In this document: positions 25,801 to 38,720 of the stretch, piece by piece
Layout of the letters: the number at the start of each line of letters is the position of its first letter
Position numbering within the stretch: the first letter of the stretch is position 1
Assembly (NCBI GenBank): GCA_032173965.1
Contig: CM063288.1
Span: forward strand, 10,954,501-11,018,500
Origin: Sitta carolinensis
Taxonomy: Eukaryota > Chordata > Aves > Passeriformes > Sittidae
Direction of reading: 5' to 3'
Length of the DNA stretch: 64,000 nt
Translations under genes and position numbers: made by a program
The notes under the pieces: model-generated
What the model was told of the DNA's origin: nothing
The model's database searches: none
The model's input: only the letters and a program-made list of their open reading frames with translations

Positions 25801-27884
25801 GCTATTCTCCAGTTCCAGATTTTGTCATTCATTCTAAACTGGCTATAGGTGAGAGCTTCAAAGTCTTTTTTCACTATCATCCCAGTTTACTGAGACTGTC
25901 AATTTATATTTGGCCCCATCCATGCTTTTTCATGCTTAAAAGCAATAGCTTTCAAAAAAAGATAAGCATTCCCATATAGAACTTGCAACTAAATCATTGC
26001 ACTGTTGAGCACTCTCAAGCAAAAGGAAGTAGATCACCAGCTAAATGAAATCATTGTCACAGACTGACATTTTTCTTTACACAGAATGATAAAAATACAA
26101 ACACTAGATAGTGGAAACAGAAATGCAGTGCCATCTTTATCTCTCTTCTTCAGAGCTGTATCTTCCTTCCAAAGCATCATGTTGGCGTGTTCATCTAACA
26201 TTGCTGTGTAAATATGTAACTGTCAAAGCTCAGCATACAGGCAGAGCAGAGTGTGTACTCCTTTCTTTATCATTATGGACAGCTCTGCATTCCAGCATCT
26301 TTGTACCCTTGCACTGATTCCCCTCTCTTTGGGCGTATCCTCGTGGCGTTGCGTTAGTGCTTGTATTAACTTTAAGGGTCCTCCACAAACTTTCTTATCA
26401 CTGCCAGTGAGAGGTTTACCCCACTGTGAATCAGCCCATTAAGCCAGCATCTCTCTTGCCCTTGGTTAATGTGTATTCTCCTCTTGCTTTCTCCCATGTG
26501 TCCCCCTTTGGGTCTCAGAAGAATCTAATCCTTGATATGATAAAACTCTTCTGGTTACAAAAATGTCACAATGAGTTATGTGGTTGGTGAGCTGTGACCT
26601 TTCCCTTCTGAGTAGTTGTGCGCTGTTGTCTCTCAGTGCTCTGCCATCCACTGCTACCTGATGCCCCATTTATTTTTGCACTTTACTTATAATGCATTTT
26701 GACAAGGCTGTACCTACACAGGCTTGCACGGGGAGTCCTGGGCTGCAGTGGAGGCTCACAGGTCCTATGCAAACTGCAGATTTGGATAACAAAGTTCCAT
26801 TATGTTAAAAAGCTCAAATTCTCCTCTGTATGGGATTCAGCATCAAGTTACAAATGTTTTACAGTAGAGTTACTGAAAATACACTTAAAGCAGTGGCAAG
26901 ACAATCTGCTTGCTTCAAATATGAATTTTAATTTGACAGCACCTAAGACTGAGCCGGCTGCTCCATTGTAACATGTTATTTGTACACTAAAATTCCTGAA
27001 GAGCTGAAAAAAGCTGTAACCTGTACATGACTGTTGTTTATCTTAGAAAACAACATTTTAGTTTTAGTACTCGGTATCAAATGTTCTTTACTAAATCTTT
27101 AGACAATCGTCTTTAATAATAAGACCTTGGACTTGTACAGTGCTTCCATTTGGGTACACTGTAGAAACCATGATCTGTTAAGCCTCATATAATGCTCCTT
27201 TGAGATAACGGAATGCATAGTCTGGAGTTGTAAATTCCTACCTGACACTGCAGAGAGGGGGAAGTGTCAGATTTAGAGACCTTATGTTGTTTAATGGGCT
27301 CTCCTGCAGGACAAATGGAAGTTGAAGGCACAAAAACTCAAATTTCTTTTTGTAGATGAGGTTGTGGTTGTGCCCCAAGATGTCAGAAATAAGAGGACAG
27401 GATGCATGGAGTCTTGCCCATTGTTGTAATCTCTAACCCCAGTCCCTCATGCACCACTTAAGCAGTGGATGTATTTTGTGACACTAGCCAAAAAATGCTG
27501 TCTAAGAACTCGTTTGTGCTAGACAGGAAAGTTTTTAGTCTGCAAGAGAGCAAAGGTCAGTGCTCATCTCTGCCTCTGACATGCTCGGTGGCTTTTCCTA
27601 CTCCAGATGACCTCTCTGTGCATCTAGTTTTCCCTTCCTCCCATGTGCCTGTGTTTTTTGTTTAGGTTGTAAGTGGTCTCAGACAGAAATTCTCTCCCGC
27701 AGCATGTTTGTGATTGCCTGGAAATATGGGGTCACAATCTCAGTTCACTCCTCTACGTGCTTCTATAATACAAGTAAATAACAAGGGATTTTGAAGCTGT
27801 GAAAGAGAGAAAATCAGTAGCATTGACCACCAAAGAAGAATTCACAGCAGCTAAGAACTTTCTCTGAAAGAATACTATTTGCAG

Positions 27885-28022
27885 TTGAGAGCAGATTGTG
27901 CCTTTAGGCACAGACACCCAACTGTGGTACAAGAGCTTACCCGCTTGCTGCAGAGCTGTACTCAAGAGGAAAACTGTGAAGCATTTTACTTTGCATCTGA
28001 GATACAGGAGGACCATGAGCAG
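27885..28022 (+). other. Exon-like open segment, possible SEMA5B cassette exon (unproven)
   Basis: A 138-nt stretch is bounded by tatttgCAG on the left and a strong donor gagcag/GTGAGT on the right. It is open across its whole length in the one frame that joins it to both neighbours: the exon at 11934-11979 ends in phase 0, the exon at 35449 begins in phase 0, and 138 is 46 codons. It would read LRADCAFRHRHPTVV... to ...QEDHEQ. The pyrimidine tract before the acceptor is mediocre. Known SEMA5B proteins go straight from NVSLLQ to ATEW, so if used this would insert 46 residues into a beta-propeller blade. A chance open frame is the more likely explanation. Confidence 0.2.
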
Positions 28023-29990
28023 GTGAGTGACCATAACTCAGCTGAGGTGCAGGACCCTTTTTGGGCAGGGATAACTTGATCAAAAGAGCAGAGCTCCCTT
28101 GTCTGGAGTCTGGGGCCTTGTTCTACCAGGTGTTAGAGTAGTGCTCTGCCCAGTTGTGCCTGGAAACAGAAAGTGAGAGGACAGACTGCTCTAAATCAAC
28201 AAGGCTTAAGAATGAAACCAAAGAAAACAAAGTCAGTCTTCTGAAAATGCTCCTCCCTCTCTACTGGTATATTGAATGCTGATGGACACCATTTTTTTTT
28301 GTGCAATAGGTGAACCAGGACAGAGGAATGTACCTCACTATTTCATTTCTCTTTGCAAGAGTATGACAACAGTCTGTGAGACAGAGAATCATGAATATCC
28401 AAAGATGGTATTACTTGGAACTGAGTGAAATAGCCATTCTTAAAATGAGCACATCTTTCTTTTGATGGATTATTCCATCCTTACTATGCCAGTATGAAGC
28501 ATCCACTTCTTTGGCATGAACAGAGTGAGCAATTGTGTTCAGCAGCCAGTAAATGCCAGGCCAAAAGCAGTCCCTGTACAATGAGATGCTGACATTTGTT
28601 TGTAGAGAGAGGCTCTGATTCAGAGATTAAAAACCTACTGATGGATTTTTTTCACTTGTTTATTTGTTTGCCAACCTCCACCTTCCAAGTGCTATGTTTG
28701 AGACCTTCCCCAGCTGAGTTACTGGCCAGCCACTCCAGAAGAGCCATGTGTGTGGACAGGTCTGTTGTTAGAAAGACAACTTGTTCTCTACAGGTTTAAA
28801 TGGAGCAAACAGCTTGAGTTTTAATACATCTTGAAGAATCTGAGCTCAGTTAAGGGAAATCAATTAACAATTTGATAACACACAATGCATTTCCCTCCTC
28901 CCAAACCCCCTCCTCTCCCTGCAATGAATTGACTGAACTCCATGATCGTTCCTCATACCTATCACTGCACGTAGCAGTGATCTGCAATTCGTATACTGCA
29001 GTGTGAAGCTGAACTAATTATTGAAGCTTGGCATTCTATTCTTTCAGTTTTAGTTATCTTTTTGTCAGACATGTTTATCACAGTTTTAATAAATTACCAG
29101 TGTTGGAACTTCAGAAATGGCCTCTAGGGTATTAAGCTACTGTTCTTTATTATAAGGAAGTTAGATTTAAAAAAGTTATTTTTTATGGAGCACTATAAAT
29201 GTTCCTTGTCCTCAAGAGACAAAACCCAATGCTTCAAAAAGGGAATTTAACTTTCCACTTTTAGACTAAAACAGCAAGTATTTATGGAAAAGTTTTGGAG
29301 GATTAAATAGGGAAGAAATAGCTAAAGTGTTGTAGTAATGTTTTCACTGTAAACATCATAGAAATTAAAGAACCTTTTCATGGATTTTCTGCATCCAGCC
29401 TGTAGAACTTCTTTGAAAATTTTTTTTCGTCTAAGTGCTGTAAGATCCAGCATTTGTCTATTTCTCTTAAATGCTGCACCATTTACCCAAAGAAGGGTAG
29501 ATCTACACTGCTGCTATATTATGTAGACACTACAAAGTATATAGAAACATAGGAAAACACTTGTGAAATGGATTTGTCATTATCAGCAAGAATTTATAAG
29601 TGATAATTTAGAGGTCTGAAATCTGTTCATCAATATGGATGGGGAGATTGAGGCTGGCATCTTGTAAGTGGGAATGACTCTGCACCCCAATTTAGCAAAG
29701 TCCCTAAGAATGTGATTAAGCTAAACTGGTAGGTGTGTTTATGTTTCCAGTAGGAAACATGTTTTTGTTTCCATTAGGGTGTGTAAATATGTGCTTTATT
29801 TACATTGAAGTTGGCAGATTCTAAATGCAGGGCAGAAACATAGTCCTTCCATATTCTTCTCTCTGCAGACTTGTAGAAAAGCTTTCATCCCTTGCTGTGA
29901 AATTAGCTGATCCAAAAAAAATTTGTGACTGTAAATAAGAGATGAAGAGATTTGTGGTCTGTATATGGAATCTAAGAAACAAGTTTTTGT

Positions 29991-29994
<4 letters not shown>

Positions 29995-30021
<27 letters not shown>
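29995..30021. repeat. Poly(T) run, 27 T
   Basis: Uninterrupted T run on the + strand, followed directly by ccag. It could be the 3' A tail of a minus-strand retroinsert, but I recognise no element next to it, so I list it as low-complexity sequence. Confidence 0.9.
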
Positions 30022-31429
30022 CCAGAGGTACATTTTTCTGAACATACTAGTGCCTTGTACAGTTATGGAAAGGAAGATGTAAATAAATACACTGAGAAAG
30101 GAAAACTTTGCCAGCTCAGGTCTCTAGCGCACTATAGCTGTCACAGCACAGCACCTCCTGCCCTCCTTCCTCATGCATAACTCAGCAAAGGGTGATGTGA
30201 CTGGCAGGCTCTGCTCGGGGTGCCCTCGCAGCACAAGCAGAGAACCAAAATCACCTCACATTCCGTGGGCAGGTTGAGAAGTCTCCTGTGGGTACTGCGG
30301 AGGGTTGATGGAAATGGAAGCTCCTGTGTCAGCAATCCCTGCACACCGGAGCCTGGGACACAAGGTGCTGCTTTTGCTTCTGCATCTGCTGACAGTAGCA
30401 GAAACCTGAGGAGCACAGTATCTTCTAGAAAAAGCTGCCATCTCACAGAATCAGTACCTGATTTGGGGGGCCATTTGCTTGTTTGTTTTGTGGTGGTTTT
30501 GTTTGTTGAGTTTGTTATTTTTTCTAGTAAGCTTGTACTTGAGGGATTTTTGTTTCCTTTCTAACATATAAATGTGCATTCTGGTATTACACATTTTTCC
30601 CCTAATAGGAGAGAACAACATGGTTGTGGGTCTGTCTGCAGGCATGCAAGAGGTTTGCATGGAGCACTTGTTTCATGAAAGTGAGGTTGGTAACAGATGG
30701 ATAGGTTTGTAATAAAACACCTTATATAGGTCTAATTAACAATGGGTTTAATTGATAAATATGCATGTAACAAATTCTCCTCCAATCTTACCTTTTCAAT
30801 TTTAAAGCAATGTTTTGGTTTTGTATGAAAACCTGCAACCTCTATTGTGTAAGTACAATGCAGGGATTAGCGTATACTTAATCTATAAATTCATATTGTG
30901 GTGTTGAAGTATAAATTGCTGACCTGAGTGTAAAAGCTGATCCATAGACGTCTAAGCAATTTTCACATTAACAGTTGAGGATGCACATAACTATTGATAA
31001 CAGGACTTGCCAGTGACAGGCAGGTACTTTGGAAGCCAATGCCAGGATGTGCAGGTAATTAAATAAATGTATCTAGAAAGCTTCTCTCAGCAGTGCGTGC
31101 TGAATAACTGATGTGACAGCACATGATGAGCTAAAATTCTAGAGCACTGTTGATCTGCAGTCAGAACTGGTAGCAAGCTGTGATGCTTATAATTTATTGG
31201 GAGAGACGTTAACTCTTTCTTTCTGTGTTGAGATGTGACCTCTGACTGCTTAGATGTGCATTGAATTGGCTTAGCTATAGGCCCCTTCTGTTAATTTCTA
31301 GTTGGGCAATGTCACACTGGGTACATGTGATTGTACACACGAATGCTTCTCTGTGATTGTCTCCTTTATGGAGCTTCTAAAAATGCAGAAATAATGCATT
31401 TTTAAACACAAACATTCCATTTATGTTTG

Positions 31430-31452
31430 TTTTTTTTTTTTTTTTTTTTTTT
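31430..31452. repeat. Poly(T) run, about 23 T
   Basis: T run followed by gttgtttgtttgg and a further T-rich stretch to about 31480. Low-complexity sequence with no recognised element attached. Confidence 0.85.
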
Positions 31453-32271
31453 GTTGTTTGTTTGGTGTTTTTTTTTTTAATAATTGAGAAAATCTGCCTG
31501 CATAGAACTGCATAGAAACAGAGATGTGAAGGACCAGCTATCCTTGCAAAGAGGCTGAAGGAAGGCACGTTTATTTGTGTTTTCAGTTCAGGGACAGAGT
31601 TGCTTGTAGTCTGGTGTCTGCACAGGTGGCTGGGCAGTCCTGCCCATGGTTTGCGTGGCTCATCTTGCACAGCAGCTGCAGCCCTGAGCTGCTCCCTCCA
31701 CATTGCACATGAATCTGGTTATGCCCATCCTGCAAATGGGCCATGTGTTTATAGAGGAGGTCCTCAAGGTTGCTGGAAACACTGTTAGAAACTGCATTTT
31801 TTTCTGGAAATGCATGAGGGAATAAATATTTGAGAGTTTGTAAGGAGGTAGCATGAGAAGCTGGAGCTCTCTATAAGGATGTAATGAGAGGAGTTGCTAA
31901 CATCCTGACAGCCTAAAAAGCTGTTTGCTTGGTTGCTTAAGCACATGGCAGTACATACTGTCCTGTATTTGGATATAGCCCTGCTCCCAGGTTTGTCATG
32001 TCTTCATCCAGACTGCCTTCCACAACCCATGATGTGAAAATGGTTTTATTGCATATGGGTCCAGAGATGTGTACTGCTTTTGACTGACACATGTAGCAGG
32101 AGGTATAAAAAAAATCCCAGATGTGTTTCCTGGGGCTGGGAAACTGAAATGTCTCAGAAAATGGAGAAAATTAATCATAAATTCAGGATGATATCCCAAC
32201 AGAGTGACCAAAAACGTCTGGTGGATATAGTTTGTACCTCATCCAAGTGTGCAGAGGCAGTTAAAGCAGTT

Positions 32272-32293
32272 AAAAAAAAAAAAAAAAAAAAAA
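32272..32293. repeat. Poly(A) run, about 22 A
   Basis: A run on the + strand after cagttaaagcagtt. No AATAAA or recognisable retroposed body was found immediately upstream, so its origin is unclear. Confidence 0.85.
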
Positions 32294-34091
32294 GGAAAAA
32301 TAATTTGGTTTATTGAGGGAGATGAAGAAAAGGAGGGGAGTCACCTAAGTCATTGTTCAAGAACCTGGATTTTGAGAAGCACTATGGTCAGGTAAGGAAG
32401 CCAAAATACAAAGTATCTCTTACAGGGCTGTGGTGTTATGCAAGCATTAAGTAGGTCTGTGCCTCCCTGATAAATATATGGGTACACACAGATGGACCCC
32501 GGAGAGGAGATCTTTCTGAAAGTTGTTCTGTCAAATGTCCAGTTTGATCCTGGGGCAAAATGGATCTAAGGCAGAGGAAGAACATATGTTCATCTGTGGA
32601 GGAGGGGCTTGGATTGGTTACACCAGTGAGAGGACACAGAACACCAGCATCCCACAGGAGGTTTGCACAGAGTAGTCCAAGGCAACAGAGGTGACAAGGG
32701 TGGAACAGTTTGACCTGAAAAGACAGCTGATCAGTCAGGTAAAGAAACGAAACAATTCTGCAGAAAGCTCCAGGCTCAGAGTTCTGAGCCTAGCCAGGTC
32801 CAAGCCACAGGGCATGGCCACAGATGTGTGCAGGCTCCTGGGAGTCCAGCACAACGTCTGGTCTAGTCTGTAGGTCAGTGGACCTTGCAGTACAAATATT
32901 TAAGTGCACATTAGCTGCTTGGCTTTGCAATTATACTTTTATTATTGTCAAGATGTTCTGCTTTGCAAGGTCATGAATATTTTCTTTGAGTCACCAGAGG
33001 TCATTTGAGTTACTCAGCCCTCAAGCTGGCTCCTCCCTGTCCTGCCAAAGACATGTGTGGGACTTGTAAAACATGCTCTGGATTGCCACAGTGCTTAATT
33101 ATCCTCTTAGCTCTAATGAAGTGCACCCTGACTAATGGTGTAGTCACAAACAACATGTTGCTATAATTTGGGCCATCACCAAGATCTTCTTTATCACTAC
33201 TCATCAAGGTAGTGCTTCAGAAGGCTGAAGGGCAATGTGCCTAAGAAAAGAAAACATTTAGGCACATTAGAACATAGCTGGAGGAGAGCAGTGCTCTGAC
33301 TGAAGCTAAGTTTGCAACATGCATGGGAGTTCTGTGGTGCAGGTGTCTGGCAGGAAGAGCAGGGTGACCCCTGGGAGGCCAAATTCTTCTGTGTTGCACT
33401 GCTGCAATCCCAGATGACCCAGATGATTTGCAGAGAAGCAGCATCGATTGCTGAAGCAACCAACAATTTTTGTTTTCATTTTCTCCTGTCAAGCACTGTC
33501 AAGGTAAACTGGGATGTATAATGGAAAGTTCTCTGTCTCTGGTTTTAAAATGAGATGAAGGGCTTCACAATAAGTGTTCTCTTTTCTGAATAACTTTTTC
33601 TTTCTTTTTTTATTAAAATTGTCAAAGCTTGGTTAAAGGTACAGAGACACTGTATTTTAATGAGCATGGGCTGTAGCTGGGATTACAGTTCAAAATCCTA
33701 CTGTGCAGTTGCTCTGCCAATGTCAAGAGCTCCTGGTAGTCAGCAGGCAAAACTCCTTGCTCTCCTGTGATGGCTTACAATGTAAGCTCTGTCACCCAGT
33801 GACATTCCCTCTCAGAATATGACTGAGTTATCCTTTTCAGCAAGGACTTATCCCAGCTCTCACAAAAACACTTCTGAGGCACAAGCTTTAGGCCTCCACC
33901 CTGGACTGGACTGCAGTATATGGGAGGTATTTCCCAAGTGGCTTCCAGGCAAAGACCTGTGATCTTCTCTTCTCTCACCAGATCTTTGCCTGTGCTCATG
34001 AAGTCTTTATTTCAAGTTTTCAAGTCAAATTCAATGAAATACTCAGCTAATGGAGAGATGCGTGTTTTTTTTGTTTGTTTTTTTTTGGGTT

Positions 34092-34092
34092 T

Positions 34093-34131
<39 letters not shown>

Positions 34132-34134
34132 TTT
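34092..34134. repeat. (TTTA)n microsatellite
   Basis: About ten to eleven copies of a TTTA tetranucleotide on the + strand. It is a simple repeat, probably length-variable between individuals. Confidence 0.95.
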
Positions 34135-35448
34135 CCTTCTTTTGAATGAGATAGAACTATCCCTTCCCCAATTGTTGTATATAAATGCATTTCCTGGCCG
34201 GTTGCATCTCTTGCAGTTCTGAATGAGAATCTTCATGGACCTGAGCTGGGAGTGGGAAAATGAATCCTTTCTTTTTAGTGGTTTCCCAACTTTCTCCTGC
34301 AAAAAAATGGATTTATCATGTGTTAAGAGGACAATTTCTATGGCAGCCTAGGGTTTAAAAAGCATATTGGCTGCAGTGAGCTGTTCAAGAGGAGTTCAGA
34401 TCTGGACCAAACTTTGAAGCTATTTCCTTTGTTAGTAATGGACCGAGGAAAATAAAAATAAAGAAAGTCTATCTCTGTTAAGGGAGCTTTGGATCTTTAT
34501 CTGAACTTTGTGAGCCTGGCCTTTCCCTATGTAACAGAGCTGTTTTTCTGGTACTCAGAATGATGTATTATGTATAGTATGGATATTTATATGTATTTTC
34601 ACCTCCAGCTAACAATACCTGCTTGAATTTGTTAGGACTATTTTTAAAAAGTGCTGAAGGGAGGAAAATTGGGGAGGGCACTGAACAGTTGGATATGTTA
34701 CTAAATATTTTAAATCTAAAAGTTCTCTCTAATGTAGCTTTTCTGGTCTTGACTTTTCTTGTGAAGGAAGGATCCTCTTCATTCTGAAGCAGTCAGAGAT
34801 GACTGGGGACCCCATATGCTCTCAGCCTCCAGTCAATAGTGCCCTCAGCCCTAATGTGTTTTACTCTTCCTCAGGACCTGGCCCCACTTGTCTGGCATCA
34901 CAAATCACCATCAGCCTTTCTCCCCTCTTCCCATCTCTCTGTGTTTTGCCTGTCAGTTCCCAGTTAGATTTGATGCAGCTTGATTCACTGTAGGGTTACT
35001 TAGAAGGTGATAATCTTGGGGGTAAATTAAAAAAGACCAACAGATTTGTGCAGAACTGCTGGACTTTGCTGTAGGGAATTTTTCTTTTTGGCAATGAAAG
35101 CTGGGGGTTTATACAGCACTATTTTCTTTAAAAAGAATGTGATGACTTGGTGTGTGGGGCTTATGTCTTGGACCTTTCAGCTGAATGATGATCAGGAGTT
35201 ATATTTACATGTAAATTAAAGTCTGTCCTCTGTGGACATTCCAGTTGCCACCGCCTCTGAACTTCTCATCTATTTATCATTTGTGTGCACTGTGAGCACA
35301 GTGGGAGTTAGATACATGTTTACTGTCACAATGCTGCTTTTAAATTGGGCTGCATAAATTGGCTTGAGACGCTTGCTTTTGTTTTGGGAGTCTCCAGACA
35401 TGGTGGTTGGTGGCACTCTTGTGTGACTTGTGTATTTTGGTTTTTCAG

Positions 35449-35511
35449 GCAACAGCATGGGGTTCAGATGAAGACACCAGGAGGTCCTGTCAAAGTAAAG
35501 GGAAAACAGAG
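35449..35511 (+). CDS. SEMA5B: SEMA5B exon 2 of window (Sema domain)
   Basis: Acceptor ggtttttcAG and donor GTAAGT bound 63 nt that read ATAWGSDEDTRRSCQSKGKTE in phase 0 on both sides. Human SEMA5B, recalled, has ATEWASSEDTRRSCQSKGKTE at the same place. The paralogue SEMA5A instead has a sequence like CDEATKKACYSKGKSKE, so this supports SEMA5B. The single cysteine (RRSC) belongs to the conserved disulphide set of the early Sema domain. The exon follows directly on NVSLIQ of 11934-11979 with no missing residues, which makes the 23.5-kb gap a true intron rather than a hole with lost exons. Confidence 0.96.
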
Positions 35512-38500
35512 GTAAGTTTTGCTTTGTTACAATGATGTTATAGTAAATACATTTGCAACATGTGAAATCCACACAGAGAATGTCTGACACCAGTTCCAGC
35601 TTGCAAATTTTCGGCAGTTTAGCTGTACTGCACTACGCTGGTACAAGAACCACCAAGCAAGCCACTTCAAAGGCCCCCTGTCCAAGTTATTACACCTGCT
35701 CTGCATGAAATTTAATAGTGATTTCAGTGCTGGAGAGGACACAATTTGTGACACATCAGGGAGTGGAGTGGTGGCAAGCCAGGGGTAGCATCCTGCAGAG
35801 GGATGTGAGGCCAGGCAGGTTGGCTTAGCCCAGGTCCTCAGCAATGAACAGCTGGCATTCAGCCACGTGGGATTCAATGTTTGCTTGCAGGTGGAGTTCA
35901 TAGTTGTATAATTCCCTGGAAGGTGAGAATTGAATGTGCTCACACACTGCAATGAGTTCAGGATGAATATCACGGAGCTGCTTTGGAGGCAGGTGCACTC
36001 TGTTAAACTGCACTTTGAAGCAAGAATTGCCTGAACTTGCACATGCTGTCCCAGGAGCTCAGAAATGCAGGCATTTCTGATCCAGCCTCGGGGCCTTTCC
36101 ACCCTTCTTCTGAGAAGCTAAAATGAAGGCATCTATCTAAAAGCAGGAAATTTTTTGATTTTTCAAATGTGATATTTGTGCTCTTCAAAAACCTTCAGTC
36201 CTCAACTGAGAGGGTGTCCATTGTCTTTAATACAACACTGCGAAGAGCTCTCAGTCCAAACCAGAGGAGCTGGACAAAAGATAAGAGAATAAGCACAATC
36301 TCTGCTTAGACACAGACAATCAAACAGAGAGTGATTGTGTGGCTGGTCCAAAATGCTGGAATTTGCCACATTCCAGTTTGCTGCTTTAAACACAGAATTA
36401 TCTGATCTCCCATTGACAATATTATTTTTATATAATAAAGTTAATGCAATTGTTGTATTAACTTGTATATGCACCCAAAAAAAAGCTAGCTTGAGTTTTG
36501 CCAGATAGGCAACAGTTTGCTTCATGCAGCTGTGGAGAACAGGAGTATGGGTATCCTAGAACACCTGTTAGAGTGTCAAGTAGAAACTGCATTATGCAGG
36601 AAATCAACATGGAGGCAAAATGGGTTGGGAAGGGCAAACACCAAACACGGCCAGCAATGAGAAGTAGGACAAAATTGAAAAACTCAAAAATCCAAGACCG
36701 GAGGAGTTTTTGAGTTTGTGGTATTTGCACTTTAGATGTGCAAAGAAAGGTTTTCCTCTTTTCTTCCTTTGTAAAGTCTGTGAGATTTAAGTTGTATCCT
36801 GTTGTTCATGAAGAATTTGTATTTATAACCCAGAAATATTTTGTCAACTCCTGGATAAAACCATACTTGTGACTGAATATATTCTAGGGTAATTTCAATC
36901 TATCTTTGTTACTGTTATGCCAAAACTAAGCAATGGTATCTTCAGTATCTTCACAGCTGCCTTCTCACACTGCAAAGGGTTTGCGAAAAACTTTCATGAG
37001 CATAATGCTCTGAACAGCTGAGTTTATGCTGATTATGACACAGAGTTTGAAATAGTTTGGGGGGGCAGTGACCATGAGTGAAGTTTGGAGGAAGTTTTGT
37101 AGTTAAGCAGACTGATAGGCACTTCTTGACATACAATTAATGGCAAACAAAGGTGTTGACTAAGACTCTGACAAGACAGGAAGCTACCAAGGCAGAAGGA
37201 TTCTGCAGTAGCTAAGCAAATACTGATCTCCCAGATCTGTATGTACTCTAACCTATGTGTCCACAGCTGGGTCCCCCTATACATTCATTGTTAGTTACAC
37301 TGCAGAGAAATGACTCAGCACCAGCTCAGAAATGCCAAGTTCAGTCTAGGCAGCTGATGAAGTGCTCTACTCCAGCTAAGTCCAGGTCTGACCCAGGATC
37401 TCTGTCCCTGGCTGGGTAAACCCAGCAGGTGAGGGCAGCACTATTGTGAGCACCTCTGATTCTGTTGTGCAATGGTGGTACAAGGTGCAGAGCTCTGTCT
37501 GCCTCAGCTCTGCTTTGTCAAAACTTGACTAATGGCAAGTTTCTACCCAGCACAGATGATTTGATATTAAATATGTTATGGATTGTCTGACACTATGTGA
37601 TGATAGAGGCTAGACATAAGGAGAACTTCAGATCTTATATTAATTCACAGTGTAGTTTGCCTAAGTTATATGACTGGTACATTTTCTTTGCCCATTTAAT
37701 AATGTATGTATTTTAGGTGAAGTTTTCAAAACTGGCTCATGTATTAAAATGCCTTTATTGTGCCTGATGAGTATCTAAATAAGATTCTTCCTGCTGCTTA
37801 GAAACTCTCTTCCTAAAATGCACAGAGCTGTTCCCTAAGAAAAATAAGAAGCACTAGAATAAAAGCCAGAAAATGTGTATCACAGAAGTGTAATTATTAT
37901 GATATAATAGTTCCCATCTGAGTACCTTATTGTCTAGAGAAGAGGCAGATGAAAAATCTGGGTCTCAGATATAAGGTTAGAAGGTACCATTTTTTCTGAC
38001 ACCTCTAGCCTTGAATTTCACTTGCTTATTCCTAAATAGATCTCACTATCTGTGTTTTCTGCTGTACCTTTTTGAAAAAGATGGAAAGTTTTGCACTGAA
38101 GGCCTGAAGCAAATGTGCTCCCCTGTGCTTTGCTGGATTGTTCTAATGGCAGATCACCTTCCCTGGTAGCGTGTACTTTAATTTTGATTTGGATTTGGCT
38201 TCAGTTTTGAGTGGCTGGGTTTCATTTTGCCCTTCTCTACTAGATTAAGGAGCCCTTTAGTTGCCATTGTTTATTTTTTACAGAGGCATTTATATGCTCT
38301 TTTCAATGGTTTTTGATAAAGTAAAAAGATGAGTTCTCCAAGCCTCTTTCTCTAAGTCATTTTTCTACTGCCCTTGAATACTTTTTGTCTGTTTTCTGCA
38401 CACTCTAATTTTTCACCTATATTCCCTTGTCAATCTCTCTAATGCCTCAGAATGATCAAAACAGCCTTCCACCCTCCTCAGTTCATATATATGGCAGTTT

Positions 38501-38680
38501 TGTAAGCTCCTCTTCCACAGGAGATCATGCGGAATTGCCTGGCCTCTGTGACCACTAAATCCTTTCCACATTACTAGTCTTGGGATGTATTCTCCATGCT
38601 TATGCATGAAGCCCTTTTGTTCCTCTTTCTTTAATGCATAATATCTTAAAAAGTTTTTTGTTGTTTGTTTTTTTTGTTTG

Positions 38681-38720
38681 TTTGGTTTGGTTTGGTTTGG
38701 TTTGGTTTGGTTTGGTTTGG
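38681..38720. repeat. (TTTGG)8 pentanucleotide array
   Basis: Eight perfect TTTGG units flanked by T-rich sequence. A short TA/CA dinucleotide run follows at about 38774-38796. The unit differs from the vertebrate telomere repeat, so it is an ordinary microsatellite. Confidence 0.95.

Larger units (their letters stand above)
11980..35448 (+). other. SEMA5B: SEMA5B 23.5-kb intron
   Basis: Phase-0 intron between NVSLIQ and ATAWGSDEDT, the largest complete gap in the window. Donor is GTATGT and acceptor tttttcAG. It contains the CpG-rich island (19370-19870), a pyrimidine tract (15443-15532), long T or A runs at 29995-30021, 31430-31452 and 32272-32293, a TTTA microsatellite (34092-34134) and the exon-like segment at 27885-28022. 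Otherwise it is AT-rich sequence in which I see no gene. The segment 27110-27230 faintly resembles an old SINE but I do not call it. Confidence 0.85.

Noticed and set aside
27110..27230. Faint similarity to an old amniote SINE (cttgtacagtgcttcc and following)
   Set aside because: Only two short motifs can be matched and the rest is too decayed to support a call.
38681..38720. Interstitial telomere-like repeat
   Set aside because: The unit is TTTGG, a pentamer, and not the TTAGGG hexamer of vertebrate telomeres.
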